Assembly (NCBI GenBank): GCA_943789355.1
Contig: CALSTU010000004.1
Location: 372,001-436,000, forward strand
From: UBA7430 sp002478765
GTDB lineage: Bacteria; Bacteroidota; Bacteroidia; Flavobacteriales; UBA7430
Length of the DNA stretch: 64,000 bases
Direction: 5' to 3'
Part shown: positions 31,539 to 40,797 of the stretch, piece after piece
How positions within the stretch are numbered: position 1 is the stretch's first letter
Layout: each line of letters begins with the position of its first letter
Made by a program: the position numbers and the translations under genes
Notes under the pieces: generated by a model
The model's database searches: none
Told to the model about the DNA's origin: nothing
What the model saw: the letters and a program-made list of their open reading frames with translations, nothing else

Positions 31539-33674
31539 TTATTTTATGATGATAAACTTCTCTGTGTGTTTTACCCCTTGTTGATTGAGCTGAATGAAAT
31601 AAGCTCCCGGAGACAGTCTTCCGTAAAGATCATCCATTGAAACGCGATTTAGTTCCGCCTCGAAGCTCCTAGTTTCTTGGGCAAGAACAGCACCATAGAT
31701 GTTTGTTAAACTCAAAACTATTTCTGCTTTTTCAAACAATTCAAACTCTAGTGTAGCATCTCCTTTTGATGGATTTGGGTATAATTTCAAGTCATAAATG
31801 CGGTTTGATTGTAGGCCCAGCTCATTGCTGTTACATACCACAAAGTTGTCTAAGTAAAGCCAATTTCCTTCGTCACCTGAAAATTCAAATTTTAATTTGA
31901 CATTACTTTTGCCTTGAAAACTGTTTAAGTTTATGCTGAATTGCTTCCAGTCTTCTGGAGCTGGAATATAGTTTACATAGACATTTCCGGTACCAAACGT
32001 ACTCAATTCCTCCGTGTCTTTGCTCCATTTTGTCGTCCAGGTTTTCCCACAATCATCACTCACAGATACTTTCAGTAGATCGTCAGAATTGCCATTTCTC
32101 TTGGCATGAGCAATATCGAAATAGGCTGCAATAGGAGTTTGGGTGTCACTTAAGTTGATGTTTGGAGTTAGAATGCTGTGTTTTTGACCCCGCTTTTCGA
32201 AGGATTTACTTTTAATTTTTAAAGCCCGATTACCGTTGGTCGTATCCATGACCCAAGTTACATCTTCCGTAGCACGAATAGCCCACCTGGGTTGAATGTT
32301 GGCATCAAAGGGTGTGTTTGCCGCATCGAAATCTTCGATGTAAGGGGCGGGAAACCCTAAACCTTCATCAGAGATGTATATTAGTTTTTCTTTCGTAATC
32401 AACCCTTGGCCTGCTTGATTACTCACCTTTAAAGTCGTTTTAAAAACCCCATACTCGTTGTATACCACAGCAGGGTTTTGTTCTGAAGAACTGGAAGGGT
32501 TCCCCCCCTCAAAAGACCATTCTAATATATGTGTACTGTCCGTTTTGTTATTGTAAGATTTGTTGGTGTACTGAATTTCATCGCCAGTACATCCGAAATG
32601 ATTACTCACATAAAACTCTGAAATAGGTGCACAAACAACATTTGCGTAATTATCGTTAGTACCGGTCTTTACAAGGTTTTCTTTGGAAACTAAGTTTTCT
32701 CTGTAAACCTTAATGGAAGAACGCATACGGGCACCTTGCCCCAAGGAAAACATATTTTGACAGCTGCCGTCTGAGTAATCCATGTAGTTCATATACATTT
32801 CGCCTTTGTCCTGTGTAATTTCTTGTCCGGGGGACTTATCGCACCCACCGACCCTCCATGGGAAAGATGGGCAGCCTGAATTTTTATCTTTGGCTCTAGG
32901 GGTATCATGTACTTGATCATTTCCACAAGCCTCATCCCCCCAGATATGTTTTAGGTAGAGCCAATGACCAATTTCATGCGTTAGTGTCCTACCTACACCC
33001 TGATAACCCACTGCCGTTCCGATGGAACCACATCGGTCATTTCTCAATACGATTCCATCTGTTTCGGGATTGGTTAGCAATTCATTTGGGAATTGAGCAT
33101 AACCCAAAACCACTCCTTCTTCCAAGCCGAGTACTTCCGCAGAGATGTTGTTTACCACCCAGATGTTAAGATAGTTTTGCGGCGGCCATTGTATCAGTTG
33201 TTTGTCCTTATTTTGCGCCTTATAAGTCGAGTGAGAAGAGGTTCTTGTGACCCCTTCAGTACAACGACCCTCAGGGTCGAGTTTTGCCAAGCGAAATTGA
33301 ATATTGGTTTCTCCGGAATATTCTGCAAATACTGATGGAGTATTTACAGTATCGGGATTTAATCGAGCAAAATCTTCATTGATGATTCGCATTTGATCTT
33401 CGATTTGCTCCAGTGAAATATTGTCACTCTCATTTTCATAAATGATGTGAAAAACAACAGGAATGACGAAAGAGTCTTCTTTTTCTAATCGATTCTCGCT
33501 TTGATTGTTTTGTAACAAATTAAAAAGATGCTCTTTTTTTTCAATTTCTTCCTTGAGCTCGGGATTGTTTTCAGCACTCTTTTTCTGCAACGGCTTGGTT
33601 CCACACCAGTTTTGAGCTTTAAGGTTTGGCATGAATAATACCAAAGTCAAAGTAAAAAGAATGTACTTGTTCAT
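31539..33674 (-). CDS. Secreted M43 (cytophagalysin-type) metalloprotease with T9SS domain
   Basis: 711 residues. Signal peptide (1-20), propeptide-like segment, then the metzincin catalytic domain with zinc motif HEIGHWLYLKH (His233, His237, His243) and Met-turn NYMDYS, typical of family M43B. It is followed by a PKD-like domain (about 350-430), a jelly-roll/MAM-like domain (about 440-620; PYIEDFD ... WLYLDNFVV) and a T9SS type A sorting domain (LKLYPNPSKGDATLEF ... GAYFIQL ... KFIIIK). It is an extracellular protease, single gene, divergent from rnr. Confidence 0.9.
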   Translation of the reverse strand: MNKYILFTLTLVLFMPNLKAQNWCGTKPLQKKSAENNPELKEEIEKKEHLFNLLQNNQSENRLEKEDSFVIPVVFHIIYENESDNISLEQIEDQMRIINEDFARLNPDTVNTPSVFAEYSGETNIQFRLAKLDPEGRCTEGVTRTSSHSTYKAQNKDKQLIQWPPQNYLNIWVVNNISAEVLGLEEGVVLGYAQFPNELLTNPETDGIVLRNDRCGSIGTAVGYQGVGRTLTHEIGHWLYLKHIWGDEACGNDQVHDTPRAKDKNSGCPSFPWRVGGCDKSPGQEITQDKGEMYMNYMDYSDGSCQNMFSLGQGARMRSSIKVYRENLVSKENLVKTGTNDNYANVVCAPISEFYVSNHFGCTGDEIQYTNKSYNNKTDSTHILEWSFEGGNPSSSSEQNPAVVYNEYGVFKTTLKVSNQAGQGLITKEKLIYISDEGLGFPAPYIEDFDAANTPFDANIQPRWAIRATEDVTWVMDTTNGNRALKIKSKSFEKRGQKHSILTPNINLSDTQTPIAAYFDIAHAKRNGNSDDLLKVSVSDDCGKTWTTKWSKDTEELSTFGTGNVYVNYIPAPEDWKQFSINLNSFQGKSNVKLKFEFSGDEGNWLYLDNFVVCNSNELGLQSNRIYDLKLYPNPSKGDATLEFELFEKAEIVLSLTNIYGAVLAQETRSFEAELNRVSMDDLYGRLSPGAYFIQLNQQGVKHTEKFIIIK

Positions 33675-33951
33675 AGTTAGAAAATTAAAGAGACGGATTA
33701 AATCATTTTTTTACTTGGTAAAGGTACGAGGTTAACAGGTTACACCCTTAACAAATCTAAGCATATACTTTAAGTTACCAAATACTATGCCTCAATTCAA
33801 TTCCTCTGAAAATCTAGGTAACAACGAAGTTTTGGGAGCAATCTAATGTTAACTTAATGTAAGTTTACAATACACAAGATACCTTTAATTTAACCAAAAG
33901 CTTTCTTGTTGTACGCGAAAACTAACAGGATTTTTGTTAGTTTTACTATCG
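33675..33951. other. Divergent intergenic region, M43 protease / rnr
   Basis: 277 bp, AT-rich. A near-consensus -7 box TAGTTTTA for rnr is at 33938-33945, only 6 nt before the ATG at 33952. I see no clear promoter for the protease gene and no RNA gene. Confidence 0.45.
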
Positions 33952-36087
33952 ATGAAGAAGCAAAGGAATAGAGGGAAGAAATTACCTAATTTAAAGGCCC
34001 TCAAACGAAGTATTATTACCCTATTTCAGGGCAATGATTCTCCTTTAACCCACAAAGATATTTACCGTCTTTTACAGGTTAAAGACAAGATTATCAAACA
34101 CCAAGTGTTGTTTATTCTTAAAAACCTACTCACGGATGGAACTCTTAAAGAGTTGGGTCATGGCAAGTATGTTTCCAACGAATCAAGGGAGTTTTATGAG
34201 GGTAAAATTGAGAAAACGGCATCCGGAGCAGGTTATGTAATTTGTGACGAATTAGAAACGGATGTGTACGTGCCGCCTAGAAGTTCGGGACAGACCCTGG
34301 GTGGTGATCGTGTTCGAATTGTACTTACCGGAAAGCACACCGGGAAAAATCCAGAGGGTCTGGTTGTAAAAGTCATTGAGCGCGGAAGAACTGAATTTGT
34401 TGGAAACCTGAGGCTTGATTCTCGTACTTGTTTTATGACTCCTGACAATTCAAGAATAGGGACTGATTTTTACATTGCTAAAGAGAAATTAAATGGTGCT
34501 AAAAATGGGGACAAAGTTCAGGTTAAACTACTCGATTGGCCCGAAAGAGCCAAAAGCCCCTTCGCAGAAGTCGTTAAAGTCATTGGTAAATCTGGAGAGC
34601 ATCATGCAGAAATTCATGCGATACTTGCTGAGTACGGATTGCCTTACGAATTCCCGAAGACTGTAGAAGATTACGTTGCCGCCATTCCCGAAGAAATTTC
34701 AACAGACGAAATCGCAAAGCGACGTGACATGCGTCAGGTATTAACTTTCACGATAGATCCTCACGATGCTAAAGATTTTGATGATGCCCTCTCTATTGAG
34801 AAAGTGAAAGACGGACTCTGGGAAATAGGTATTCATATTGCTGACGTGTCTCATTATGTTGAGGAAGGTTCTCTTTTGAATGATGAAGCATACGAAAGAG
34901 CCACATCGGTTTATTTGGTCGATCGAGTCGTACCGATGCTCCCAGAAAAACTCTCGAATAAGGTCTGCTCCTTAAGGCCTCACGAAGAAAAACTTTGTTT
35001 CTCAGCGGTATTTACTTTAAATGATAAAGCCGAAATTGTGAAAGAGTGGTTTGGTAGAACAGTGATTTATTCTGATCATCGTTTTACTTACGAAGATGCA
35101 CAAGAAGTTATAGAGACCAAGAAAGGTAAATTTTCTGATGAGATTTTACTGATGGATAAGCTTGCAAAAATCATGCGTTCTAAGCGTGTTGAGGAAGGAG
35201 CCATTACTTTTGATCGTGTAGAGGTTAAGTTTAGATTGAATGATTCCAACCATCCTACGGGTGTTTATTTCAAGCAGGCTAAAGATGCGAACAAGCTTAT
35301 TGAGGAGTACATGTTACTTGCCAATAGACGTGTGGCTGGTTTTATTGGAAGAGCTAAAGACGGAACACCGACGAAGAAACCTTTTGTTTATCGAATCCAT
35401 GATGTTCCAGATCCAGAGAAGATTGGAACCTTCTCTACCTTCGTGCAACAGTTTGGCCATCGAATGAATTTGAACTCTCCAAAAGAGATCGCGAATTCAA
35501 TGAACCGTGTTCTTTCGGATGTGGCGGGTAAATCTGAAGAAAATATGGTAGAGCTTTTAGCCATTCGAACCATGAGTAAGGCTAAATATACCATAGAAAA
35601 TATTGGACATTACGGTCTGGGTTTTGAGGATTATACTCATTTTACATCCCCGATAAGACGTTGGCCTGACGTCATGGTTCATCGATTGTTGCAAAAGTAT
35701 TTAGACGGGGATTCGGTAAAGAACAAAGAGGAGATTGAAGTACAATGTAAGCATTCCTCTGCTATGGAAAAGTTGTCTACCGAAGCGGAAAGAGCCTCAA
35801 TCAAGTACATGCAAGTTAAGTACCTTACCGGTAAAGAAGGTGAAGAGTTTAAAGGAACCATCTCTGGGGTTACAGACTTTGGTTTGTTTGTGGAGCTTGA
35901 GGAAAGCCTCTGTGAAGGGCTTGTAGCCATCAGAGACATGAAGGATGATCACTACGATTTGAGTAAAGAAACCTTCAGTTTGGTGGGACGGAAAACAGGA
36001 AATAAATATCAAATTGGTGATTCAGTACGAATTTCTGTTCGACAGGTAGATCTGGTAAAAAAGAAATTAGATTTTACCCTTGTATAA
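33952..36087 (+). CDS. rnr: Ribonuclease R
   Basis: 711 residues from the ATG at 33952; an upstream in-frame TTG (33934) precedes the likely promoter box. An N-terminal winged-helix-like region (LTHKDIYRLLQV), cold-shock OB folds, the RNB catalytic centre (IDPHDAKDFDDALSI) and a C-terminal S1 domain (GTISGVTDFGLFVELEESLCEGLV). It is a processive 3'-5' exoribonuclease that degrades structured RNA. Single-gene unit. Confidence 0.95.
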   Translation: MKKQRNRGKKLPNLKALKRSIITLFQGNDSPLTHKDIYRLLQVKDKIIKHQVLFILKNLLTDGTLKELGHGKYVSNESREFYEGKIEKTASGAGYVICDELETDVYVPPRSSGQTLGGDRVRIVLTGKHTGKNPEGLVVKVIERGRTEFVGNLRLDSRTCFMTPDNSRIGTDFYIAKEKLNGAKNGDKVQVKLLDWPERAKSPFAEVVKVIGKSGEHHAEIHAILAEYGLPYEFPKTVEDYVAAIPEEISTDEIAKRRDMRQVLTFTIDPHDAKDFDDALSIEKVKDGLWEIGIHIADVSHYVEEGSLLNDEAYERATSVYLVDRVVPMLPEKLSNKVCSLRPHEEKLCFSAVFTLNDKAEIVKEWFGRTVIYSDHRFTYEDAQEVIETKKGKFSDEILLMDKLAKIMRSKRVEEGAITFDRVEVKFRLNDSNHPTGVYFKQAKDANKLIEEYMLLANRRVAGFIGRAKDGTPTKKPFVYRIHDVPDPEKIGTFSTFVQQFGHRMNLNSPKEIANSMNRVLSDVAGKSEENMVELLAIRTMSKAKYTIENIGHYGLGFEDYTHFTSPIRRWPDVMVHRLLQKYLDGDSVKNKEEIEVQCKHSSAMEKLSTEAERASIKYMQVKYLTGKEGEEFKGTISGVTDFGLFVELEESLCEGLVAIRDMKDDHYDLSKETFSLVGRKTGNKYQIGDSVRISVRQVDLVKKKLDFTLV

Positions 36088-36106
36088 GCAGCCCTTTTTT
36101 AAGGAA

Positions 36107-37126
36107 CTAAGCCGAGGTAAATTGCTCGAGAAAACGAACGTCATTTTCAAAGAAAAGTCTTAAATCTTTGATTTGATATTTGAGCATGGTGATGCGTTCT
36201 ACACCCATTCCGAAGGCAAAACCGGTGTATTTTTTTGAGTCTATACCACAGTTTTCCAATACGTTTGGATCGACCATACCACAGCCTAAAATTTCAACCC
36301 AACCTGTGTATTTACATATGTTACACCCTTTTCCCTTACAAATATTACAAGAAATATCTACTTCAGCACTTGGCTCTGTAAAAGGGAAATAGGAAGGTCT
36401 GAGTCGTATTTGCGTCTCTTTCCCGAAGAATTCTTGGGCAAAGTGAAGCAGCGTTTGTTTTAAGTCGGCAAAAGAAACATTTTCGTCAACGTACAAACCT
36501 TCAATTTGATGGAATATGCAGTGAGCTCTTGCTGAAATAGCTTCATTTCTAAAGACTCTCCCCGGAGAGATTGTTCTGATAGGAGCTTGATTCTTTTCCA
36601 TAAATCGCACCTGAACAGAAGAGGTGTGAGTGCGCAGTAAATAATCCGGATCCCTTTGAATGAAAAAGGTATCCTGCATGTCTCTCGCCGGATGCTCATC
36701 AGGGAGGTTTAGTGCACTGAAATTGTGCCAGTCATCTTCAATTTCTGGCCCTTCAGAAATGGTAAATCCCAGGCGTGCAAAGATTTCAATGATTTCATTT
36801 TTTACGATAGACAAGGGATGTCTTGAGCCCATGCGGAGTGGTTCGGCACTCATGGTTAGGTCCATTCCACTACCTGATTGACCTTCGAGATCTTCCAGAG
36901 CAGATTTTAAAACATCAATCTTCTCTTGTGTTTTGTTCTTCAGTTCGTTTAGCGTCTGACCAAACGCTTTTTTTTCGTTGTTAGGAACGTCTTTAAAAGC
37001 CGCAAATAAGTCGTTGAGGATTCCCTTTTTACCTAAATATTGAATTCGAAACGCTTCAACAGCTTCTGCTGTACTCGCTTGGAATTTTTCTACGTCTAAA
37101 ATATGTTCCTTAATCTGGTTTAGCAT
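36107..37126 (-). CDS. pheS: Phenylalanyl-tRNA synthetase alpha subunit
   Basis: 339 residues, usual length. Coiled-coil N-terminus (about 1-90), then the class II catalytic core with MGSRHPLSIV, HNFSALNLPDEHPARDMQDTFF, TSSVQVRFME, FRNEAISARAHCIFHQIEGL and motif 3 FAFGMGVERITMLKY. A Cys-rich segment CNICKGKGCNICKYTGW is the usual insertion. It charges tRNA-Phe together with PheT, which is not in the window. It converges on rnr with 19 bp between the stop codons. Confidence 0.97.
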   Translation of the reverse strand: MLNQIKEHILDVEKFQASTAEAVEAFRIQYLGKKGILNDLFAAFKDVPNNEKKAFGQTLNELKNKTQEKIDVLKSALEDLEGQSGSGMDLTMSAEPLRMGSRHPLSIVKNEIIEIFARLGFTISEGPEIEDDWHNFSALNLPDEHPARDMQDTFFIQRDPDYLLRTHTSSVQVRFMEKNQAPIRTISPGRVFRNEAISARAHCIFHQIEGLYVDENVSFADLKQTLLHFAQEFFGKETQIRLRPSYFPFTEPSAEVDISCNICKGKGCNICKYTGWVEILGCGMVDPNVLENCGIDSKKYTGFAFGMGVERITMLKYQIKDLRLFFENDVRFLEQFTSA

Positions 37127-37173
37127 GGTCTTTGCATTATTTCAACGTAATAAAATCCGTACGCGAAAATTTG

Positions 37174-37181
37174 TATATTTG
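37174..37181 (+). promoter_or_regulatory. -7 box of the 117-residue lipoprotein gene
   Basis: TATATTTG, a TAnnTTTG match, 40 nt before the ATG at 37222. Confidence 0.55.
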
Positions 37182-37221
37182 GATTCAAATAATGCGCAAT
37201 ATTACTAAATATTAAGGACAT

Positions 37222-37575
37222 ATGAAACGTACTACATTTGCCATCACAAGCTCATTTTTTTGTTTGTTTGTAATTTTAACCTTTGTGAGCTCCTGTGAGG
37301 TAGATCATTTTTATGAAGCTCAAATAACGGTAGTAAACCCAGAGGGAGTTCCTGTAAACGGGGCTAATGTAATGCTTGAGGTGGGAGTAGACGGTCCGGA
37401 TACGTTGCCAGATGATAAGATAACAGGATCTGATGGAACGGTTGAATTTTCTTTCGATAACGTCGCCATCATGAAAGTAATGGCTGAAAAATCAGATGCG
37501 TCAGGAGAAAGTATGTTGATCTTGAAGGAGGATAAAAAAGTTGCGCTTACGGTTACAATTTATGACATTAACTAA
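37222..37575 (+). CDS. Small lipoprotein with transthyretin/carboxypeptidase-regulatory-like domain
   Basis: 117 residues. Signal peptide with lipobox ending at Cys25 (FVSSC), followed by one beta-sandwich domain (QITVVNPEGVPVNGANVMLE ... GSDGTVEFSFDN) with the PVxGAxV and TDxxGxxxF pattern of carboxypeptidase-regulatory-like domains. Probably a surface or periplasmic lipoprotein of unknown partner. Its 3' end overlaps that of the convergent gene by 8 bp. Confidence 0.7.
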   Translation: MKRTTFAITSSFFCLFVILTFVSSCEVDHFYEAQITVVNPEGVPVNGANVMLEVGVDGPDTLPDDKITGSDGTVEFSFDNVAIMKVMAEKSDASGESMLILKEDKKVALTVTIYDIN

Positions 37576-37924
37576 AAGAGACTCCGTTTTCTTCAAAGTA
37601 CAATATAGCTGCTTCTTTCATTAAGATACTTTGCTCTCCAGGCTTTAATGGTGGGAGTTTTTCATTTGTTTGATAGTGTGGCCACCCATCCTTATCCCGA
37701 CCTTCAAATTCATAGTAGTCATAATTACTTAACAGTCTACAAATGGCAATGTGAAGCAAGTCCAGCTTCTCGTCCTTACTGAATTCTCGGTATCCTTTAC
37801 CTAACTCTTGAATACCAACCAGGAATAATATGGCTTGAAGATCTAAAGTCTCTCCATCTCCAAATTCATTCGATACATATTCGACCAATTTTTCCCACTT
37901 TACCTTTGATTCTGAATTTCTCAT
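37568..37924 (-). CDS. Conserved hypothetical flavobacterial protein
   Basis: 118 residues from the ATG at 37924. Acidic and soluble; the pattern LDLQAILFLVGIQELGKGYREFSKDEKLDLLHIAICRLL and the tail GWPHYQTNEKLPPLKPGEQSILMKEA recall a family widespread in Flavobacteriales with no known function. The start was chosen because a TACTTTTG promoter box lies between it and the further upstream in-frame start. Confidence 0.7.
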   Translation of the reverse strand: MRNSESKVKWEKLVEYVSNEFGDGETLDLQAILFLVGIQELGKGYREFSKDEKLDLLHIAICRLLSNYDYYEFEGRDKDGWPHYQTNEKLPPLKPGEQSILMKEAAILYFEENGVSFS

Positions 37925-37940
37925 TTGAAATATTTTGGCA

Positions 37941-37948
37941 CAAAAGTA
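37941..37948 (-). promoter_or_regulatory. -7 box of the 118-residue protein gene
   Basis: The complement reads TACTTTTG, a TAnnTTTG match, 16 nt before the ATG at 37924; it rules out the longer start at 37951. Confidence 0.6.
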
Positions 37949-37991
37949 CAATGTTCTTTGGAATCTTCTTTTCTCCGCGTAAATTTATCCC

Positions 37992-38519
37992 ATGAATTAT
38001 TTCGATTATATTTTATTGTTACCTGTGCTTTACGGATTGTACAGGGGATTTAGCAAAGGTTTTATTCTTGAATTGGCGTCATTGTTGGCATTAGTACTTG
38101 GAATATACGGTGCCATGCATTTTTCTTCGTTCACCTTCACTTATCTAAGTGAATTTATTGAGCTAGAATCTAGTTATTTGCAATTGGCCTCATACGGAGT
38201 AACATTTCTCGCCATTGTAATCGTGGTTACTTTATCCGCCAAGGTTCTCACGCTTCTCATTAAAATGGTTGCGCTGGGCTTCGTCAATCGAATGATGGGT
38301 GCAATTTTTGGAGGTTTTAAAGCACTTTTGATTTTAGCTGTTTTACTGTTGTTTTTTGACGGTATTAACCATCAATTTAGGCTGGTAAAACAATCGGTTT
38401 TAGATGCCTCTTTACTGTATCATCCTATTCGAAAAAATGCGGAGACAATTTATCCCAATGTTTTGGAAGAATATGAAAAGCAAAAACAAAATATTGAGGA
38501 TTTAGAGCAAGTGCTGTAA
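37992..38519 (+). CDS. CvpA family membrane protein
   Basis: 175 residues with four hydrophobic segments and the family start YFDYILLLPVLYGLYRGFSKGF. CvpA proteins are inner-membrane proteins linked to colicin V production, envelope maintenance and bile or stress resistance in other bacteria; the mechanism is unknown. A weak -7 box (TAAATTTA, 37980-37987) stands 4 nt before the ATG, so the mRNA may lack a leader. Confidence 0.85.
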   Translation: MNYFDYILLLPVLYGLYRGFSKGFILELASLLALVLGIYGAMHFSSFTFTYLSEFIELESSYLQLASYGVTFLAIVIVVTLSAKVLTLLIKMVALGFVNRMMGAIFGGFKALLILAVLLLFFDGINHQFRLVKQSVLDASLLYHPIRKNAETIYPNVLEEYEKQKQNIEDLEQVL

Positions 38520-38520
38520 A

Positions 38521-38550
38521 AAAAAAGCGACTCATTTGAGTCGCTTTTGT
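38521..38550. terminator. Bidirectional terminator between cvpA-like gene and pgk
   Basis: Perfect 12-bp stem AAAAGCGACTCA (38523-38534) / TGAGTCGCTTTT (38537-38548) with a TT centre; both sides carry A/T tracts. Confidence 0.9.
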
Positions 38551-39740
38551 TATTTATTGATGGCCTGAACACCCGGCAGCTCTTTGCCTTCCAGATATTC
38601 AAGCATTGCTCCACCTCCCGTAGACACATAGCTTACCCGATCTTGCATGTTGAATTTTTTTACTGCGGCAACAGAGTCACCCCCACCGACTAAAGAAAAA
38701 CTTCCTTGTTCTGTGGCGTCAGCAATAGCTTGAGCTACAAATTTAGTCCCTTCAGCAAAGGCATCCATCTCGAAGACACCCATGGGGCCGTTCCAAAGAA
38801 TTGTTTTTGAGTTCAGAATGGCTTTGCGGTAAAGTAATTTTGTCTTGTCACTAATATCTAGACCCATCCATCCATCTTCCACTTTGTCAATGTCGGTAAC
38901 GGATGTGTTTGCGTCATTCGAGAAAGCATCCGCGTTAAGAGAGTCAACAGGAATGAGTAATTCTACACCTTTTTCTTTAGCCTCAGCAATTAACGATAGC
39001 GCCAGGTCTAGCTTGTCATTTTCTACCAGTGATGCGCCAACATTCCCACCCATAGCTTTGGCAAATGTGTACGACATTCCTCCTCCGATGATGATCTTGT
39101 CCACTTTACCCATCAGCTTGTTGATGATGGTGATTTTAGATGAAACTTTTGCACCACCCATAATTGCGGTTATAGGCCTCTCTCCTTCGCTGACTACTTT
39201 TTCTAAATTATTGATTTCATTTGCCATGACGTATCCGAAACATTTGTTGTTTCCAACATAGTTAGCGATTACAGCTGTGGATGCATGAGCTCTGTGAGCG
39301 GTTCCAAAAGCATCATTTACATAGACATCAGCTAGTTTAGAGAGTTTCTCTGCAAAAGTCTTATCTCCAGCTTTTTCTTCTTTATAAAATCTAAGATTCT
39401 CGAGCAAGAGAACTTCACCTTCACCCAATTCCTTGGTTGCCGAGCTTACCTCAGACCCAATACAATCTGGAACAAACTTTACAGAAATGTTTAGTTTTTC
39501 AGACAGGTGGTCTGTTAAGTGGCTTAATGAATATTTATTCTCGGGCCCGTTTTCGGGTCGACCTAAGTGAGACATCAAGATAACGCTACCTCCATCATTA
39601 AGAATTTTCTTGATGGTGGGAAGTGCTGCACTTATACGCGTATCATCTGTAATTTTTAAATCATCGCTTAACGGTACGTTGAAGTCTACCCTGATTAAGG
39701 CTTTTTTGCCTTTGAAATTTAGTTCATCGATTGTTTTCAT
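38550..39740 (-). CDS. pgk: Phosphoglycerate kinase
   Basis: 396 residues from the ATG at 39740. Family motifs: KKALIRVDFNVPL, ILMSHLGRPE, LLLENLRFYKEEK, FGTAHRAHAST, and the C-terminal nucleotide-binding GGGDSVAAVKKF and STGGGAMLEYLEGKELPGV. It transfers phosphate from 1,3-bisphosphoglycerate to ADP in glycolysis. The longer in-frame start at 39779 lies before the promoter box (39745-39752) and is rejected. The mRNA probably starts at or very near the ATG. Confidence 0.97.
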   Translation of the reverse strand: MKTIDELNFKGKKALIRVDFNVPLSDDLKITDDTRISAALPTIKKILNDGGSVILMSHLGRPENGPENKYSLSHLTDHLSEKLNISVKFVPDCIGSEVSSATKELGEGEVLLLENLRFYKEEKAGDKTFAEKLSKLADVYVNDAFGTAHRAHASTAVIANYVGNNKCFGYVMANEINNLEKVVSEGERPITAIMGGAKVSSKITIINKLMGKVDKIIIGGGMSYTFAKAMGGNVGASLVENDKLDLALSLIAEAKEKGVELLIPVDSLNADAFSNDANTSVTDIDKVEDGWMGLDISDKTKLLYRKAILNSKTILWNGPMGVFEMDAFAEGTKFVAQAIADATEQGSFSLVGGGDSVAAVKKFNMQDRVSYVSTGGGAMLEYLEGKELPGVQAINK

Positions 39741-39744
39741 TCCA

Positions 39745-39752
39745 CAAAAGTA
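39745..39752 (-). promoter_or_regulatory. -7 box of pgk promoter
   Basis: The complement reads TACTTTTG, a TAnnTTTG match, with only 4 nt between it and the ATG, which implies a leaderless or near-leaderless mRNA. Confidence 0.65.
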
Positions 39753-39849
39753 AGTCTTCTGTTTGTTACTGGAAAACATCTTTTTGAAGAAAGCCCATAC
39801 TTTGCTAACAAACTAGGGGGCGTTAATCCGTGAAAGCTAATGAAGAGCC

Positions 39850-40578
39850 TTATACCTGAAAGTATACGTCGTCAAAAGGAACTCTAAATTGAGGGCCATA
39901 AACACCCAATTGATCTCGAACGCCACAACTTACGACCATTGTTATTTCAGCCCCACGGGGTAATCCTAAAATTTGTTTTACTTTTTTTGAATCAAAGCCT
40001 TCCATTGGGCAGGTGTCGTAGCCTATTGCTGACATGCTAATCATAAAGTTTTGAGCCGCTAATGCGGTGCTTTTGTGAGCAACAATTCGCATGTCGCTCA
40101 ATCGAGCTTCCCTGTAGATGGGTCTAAAAAGACCGACGATATAAAAAATAAAGTATTTGACTAAGCCAAGGATCCCAAAGATGTCGGTGTAAATACCGGG
40201 TATTATTTTTTTGTAGTAATTGTTTGCTTGTTTCTTCCTCTTTAACTGTTTTGCATCCAAATTAGGCTTGTCAAATTGTTGGTTTAGAAATTCCAGGTTA
40301 GATTGAGCTCTTTTTCGCCATAAATCTTTTCTAGAAACAAAAACGACCAATTGCTTTGCTGATTTTGCCGCACCTTGGTTAAAACATGCTTTGGACATCT
40401 CATCGATTTTATTTGTTGACGTGATGTGATGAAATTCCCACAATTGTAAGTTGCTGCTGGTGGGAGCTATAGAGGCATTTTGCAAACATTTTTGAACTTT
40501 ATCCGCATCAATTTCCTCATTTTTATATTTCCGAACCGATCGTCTGTAAGCAATTGCTTCAAATGCTGTTTTTTCCAT
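39850..40578 (-). CDS. Nitroreductase family protein
   Basis: 242 residues from the ATG at 40578. FMN-dependent nitroreductase fold: AIAYRRSVRKYKNEEID, SIAPTSSNLQLWEFH, ALAAQNFMISMSAIGYDTCPMEGFD, and a C-terminal PRGAEITMVVSCGVR. An insertion of about 45 residues in the middle (KQLKRKKQANNYYKK ... FYIVGLFRPIY) contains a hydrophobic stretch that may touch the membrane. Substrate unknown. A TACTTTG box (complement of 40612-40618) is near. Confidence 0.83.
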   Translation of the reverse strand: MEKTAFEAIAYRRSVRKYKNEEIDADKVQKCLQNASIAPTSSNLQLWEFHHITSTNKIDEMSKACFNQGAAKSAKQLVVFVSRKDLWRKRAQSNLEFLNQQFDKPNLDAKQLKRKKQANNYYKKIIPGIYTDIFGILGLVKYFIFYIVGLFRPIYREARLSDMRIVAHKSTALAAQNFMISMSAIGYDTCPMEGFDSKKVKQILGLPRGAEITMVVSCGVRDQLGVYGPQFRVPFDDVYFQV

Positions 40579-40785
40579 TGCTGTTTTTTTTGGGTTGTTT
40601 AATTCGAGCCACAAAGTAAATATTAGGCGTTTATTAATCAAATTAATCGTTAATATTTAATCCACTTTTAAACGAATTTTAGCTTTAAACACAAAGGCAG
40701 CATCATCTGGTGGGATGCGTAATTCAGTGTTATTAAAATCTATATTAAACTCTTGTTTTGGTTGGAAAGTTAGTTCTTCAAATTG

Positions 40786-40793
40786 TATATTTG
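40786..40793 (+). promoter_or_regulatory. -7 box of the holB promoter
   Basis: TATATTTG with a TTG at 40762-40764, 21 bp upstream, a good fit to TTG-N17-23-TAnnTTTG. Only 4 nt separate the box from the ATG at 40798, so the transcript is expected to be leaderless or nearly so. Confidence 0.7.
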
Positions 40794-40797
40794 AACT

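Noticed and set aside
39741..39779. Longer start for pgk at 39779
   Set aside because: The promoter box TACTTTTG lies between it and the ATG at 39740, and the sequence before MKTIDEL is not conserved in the family.
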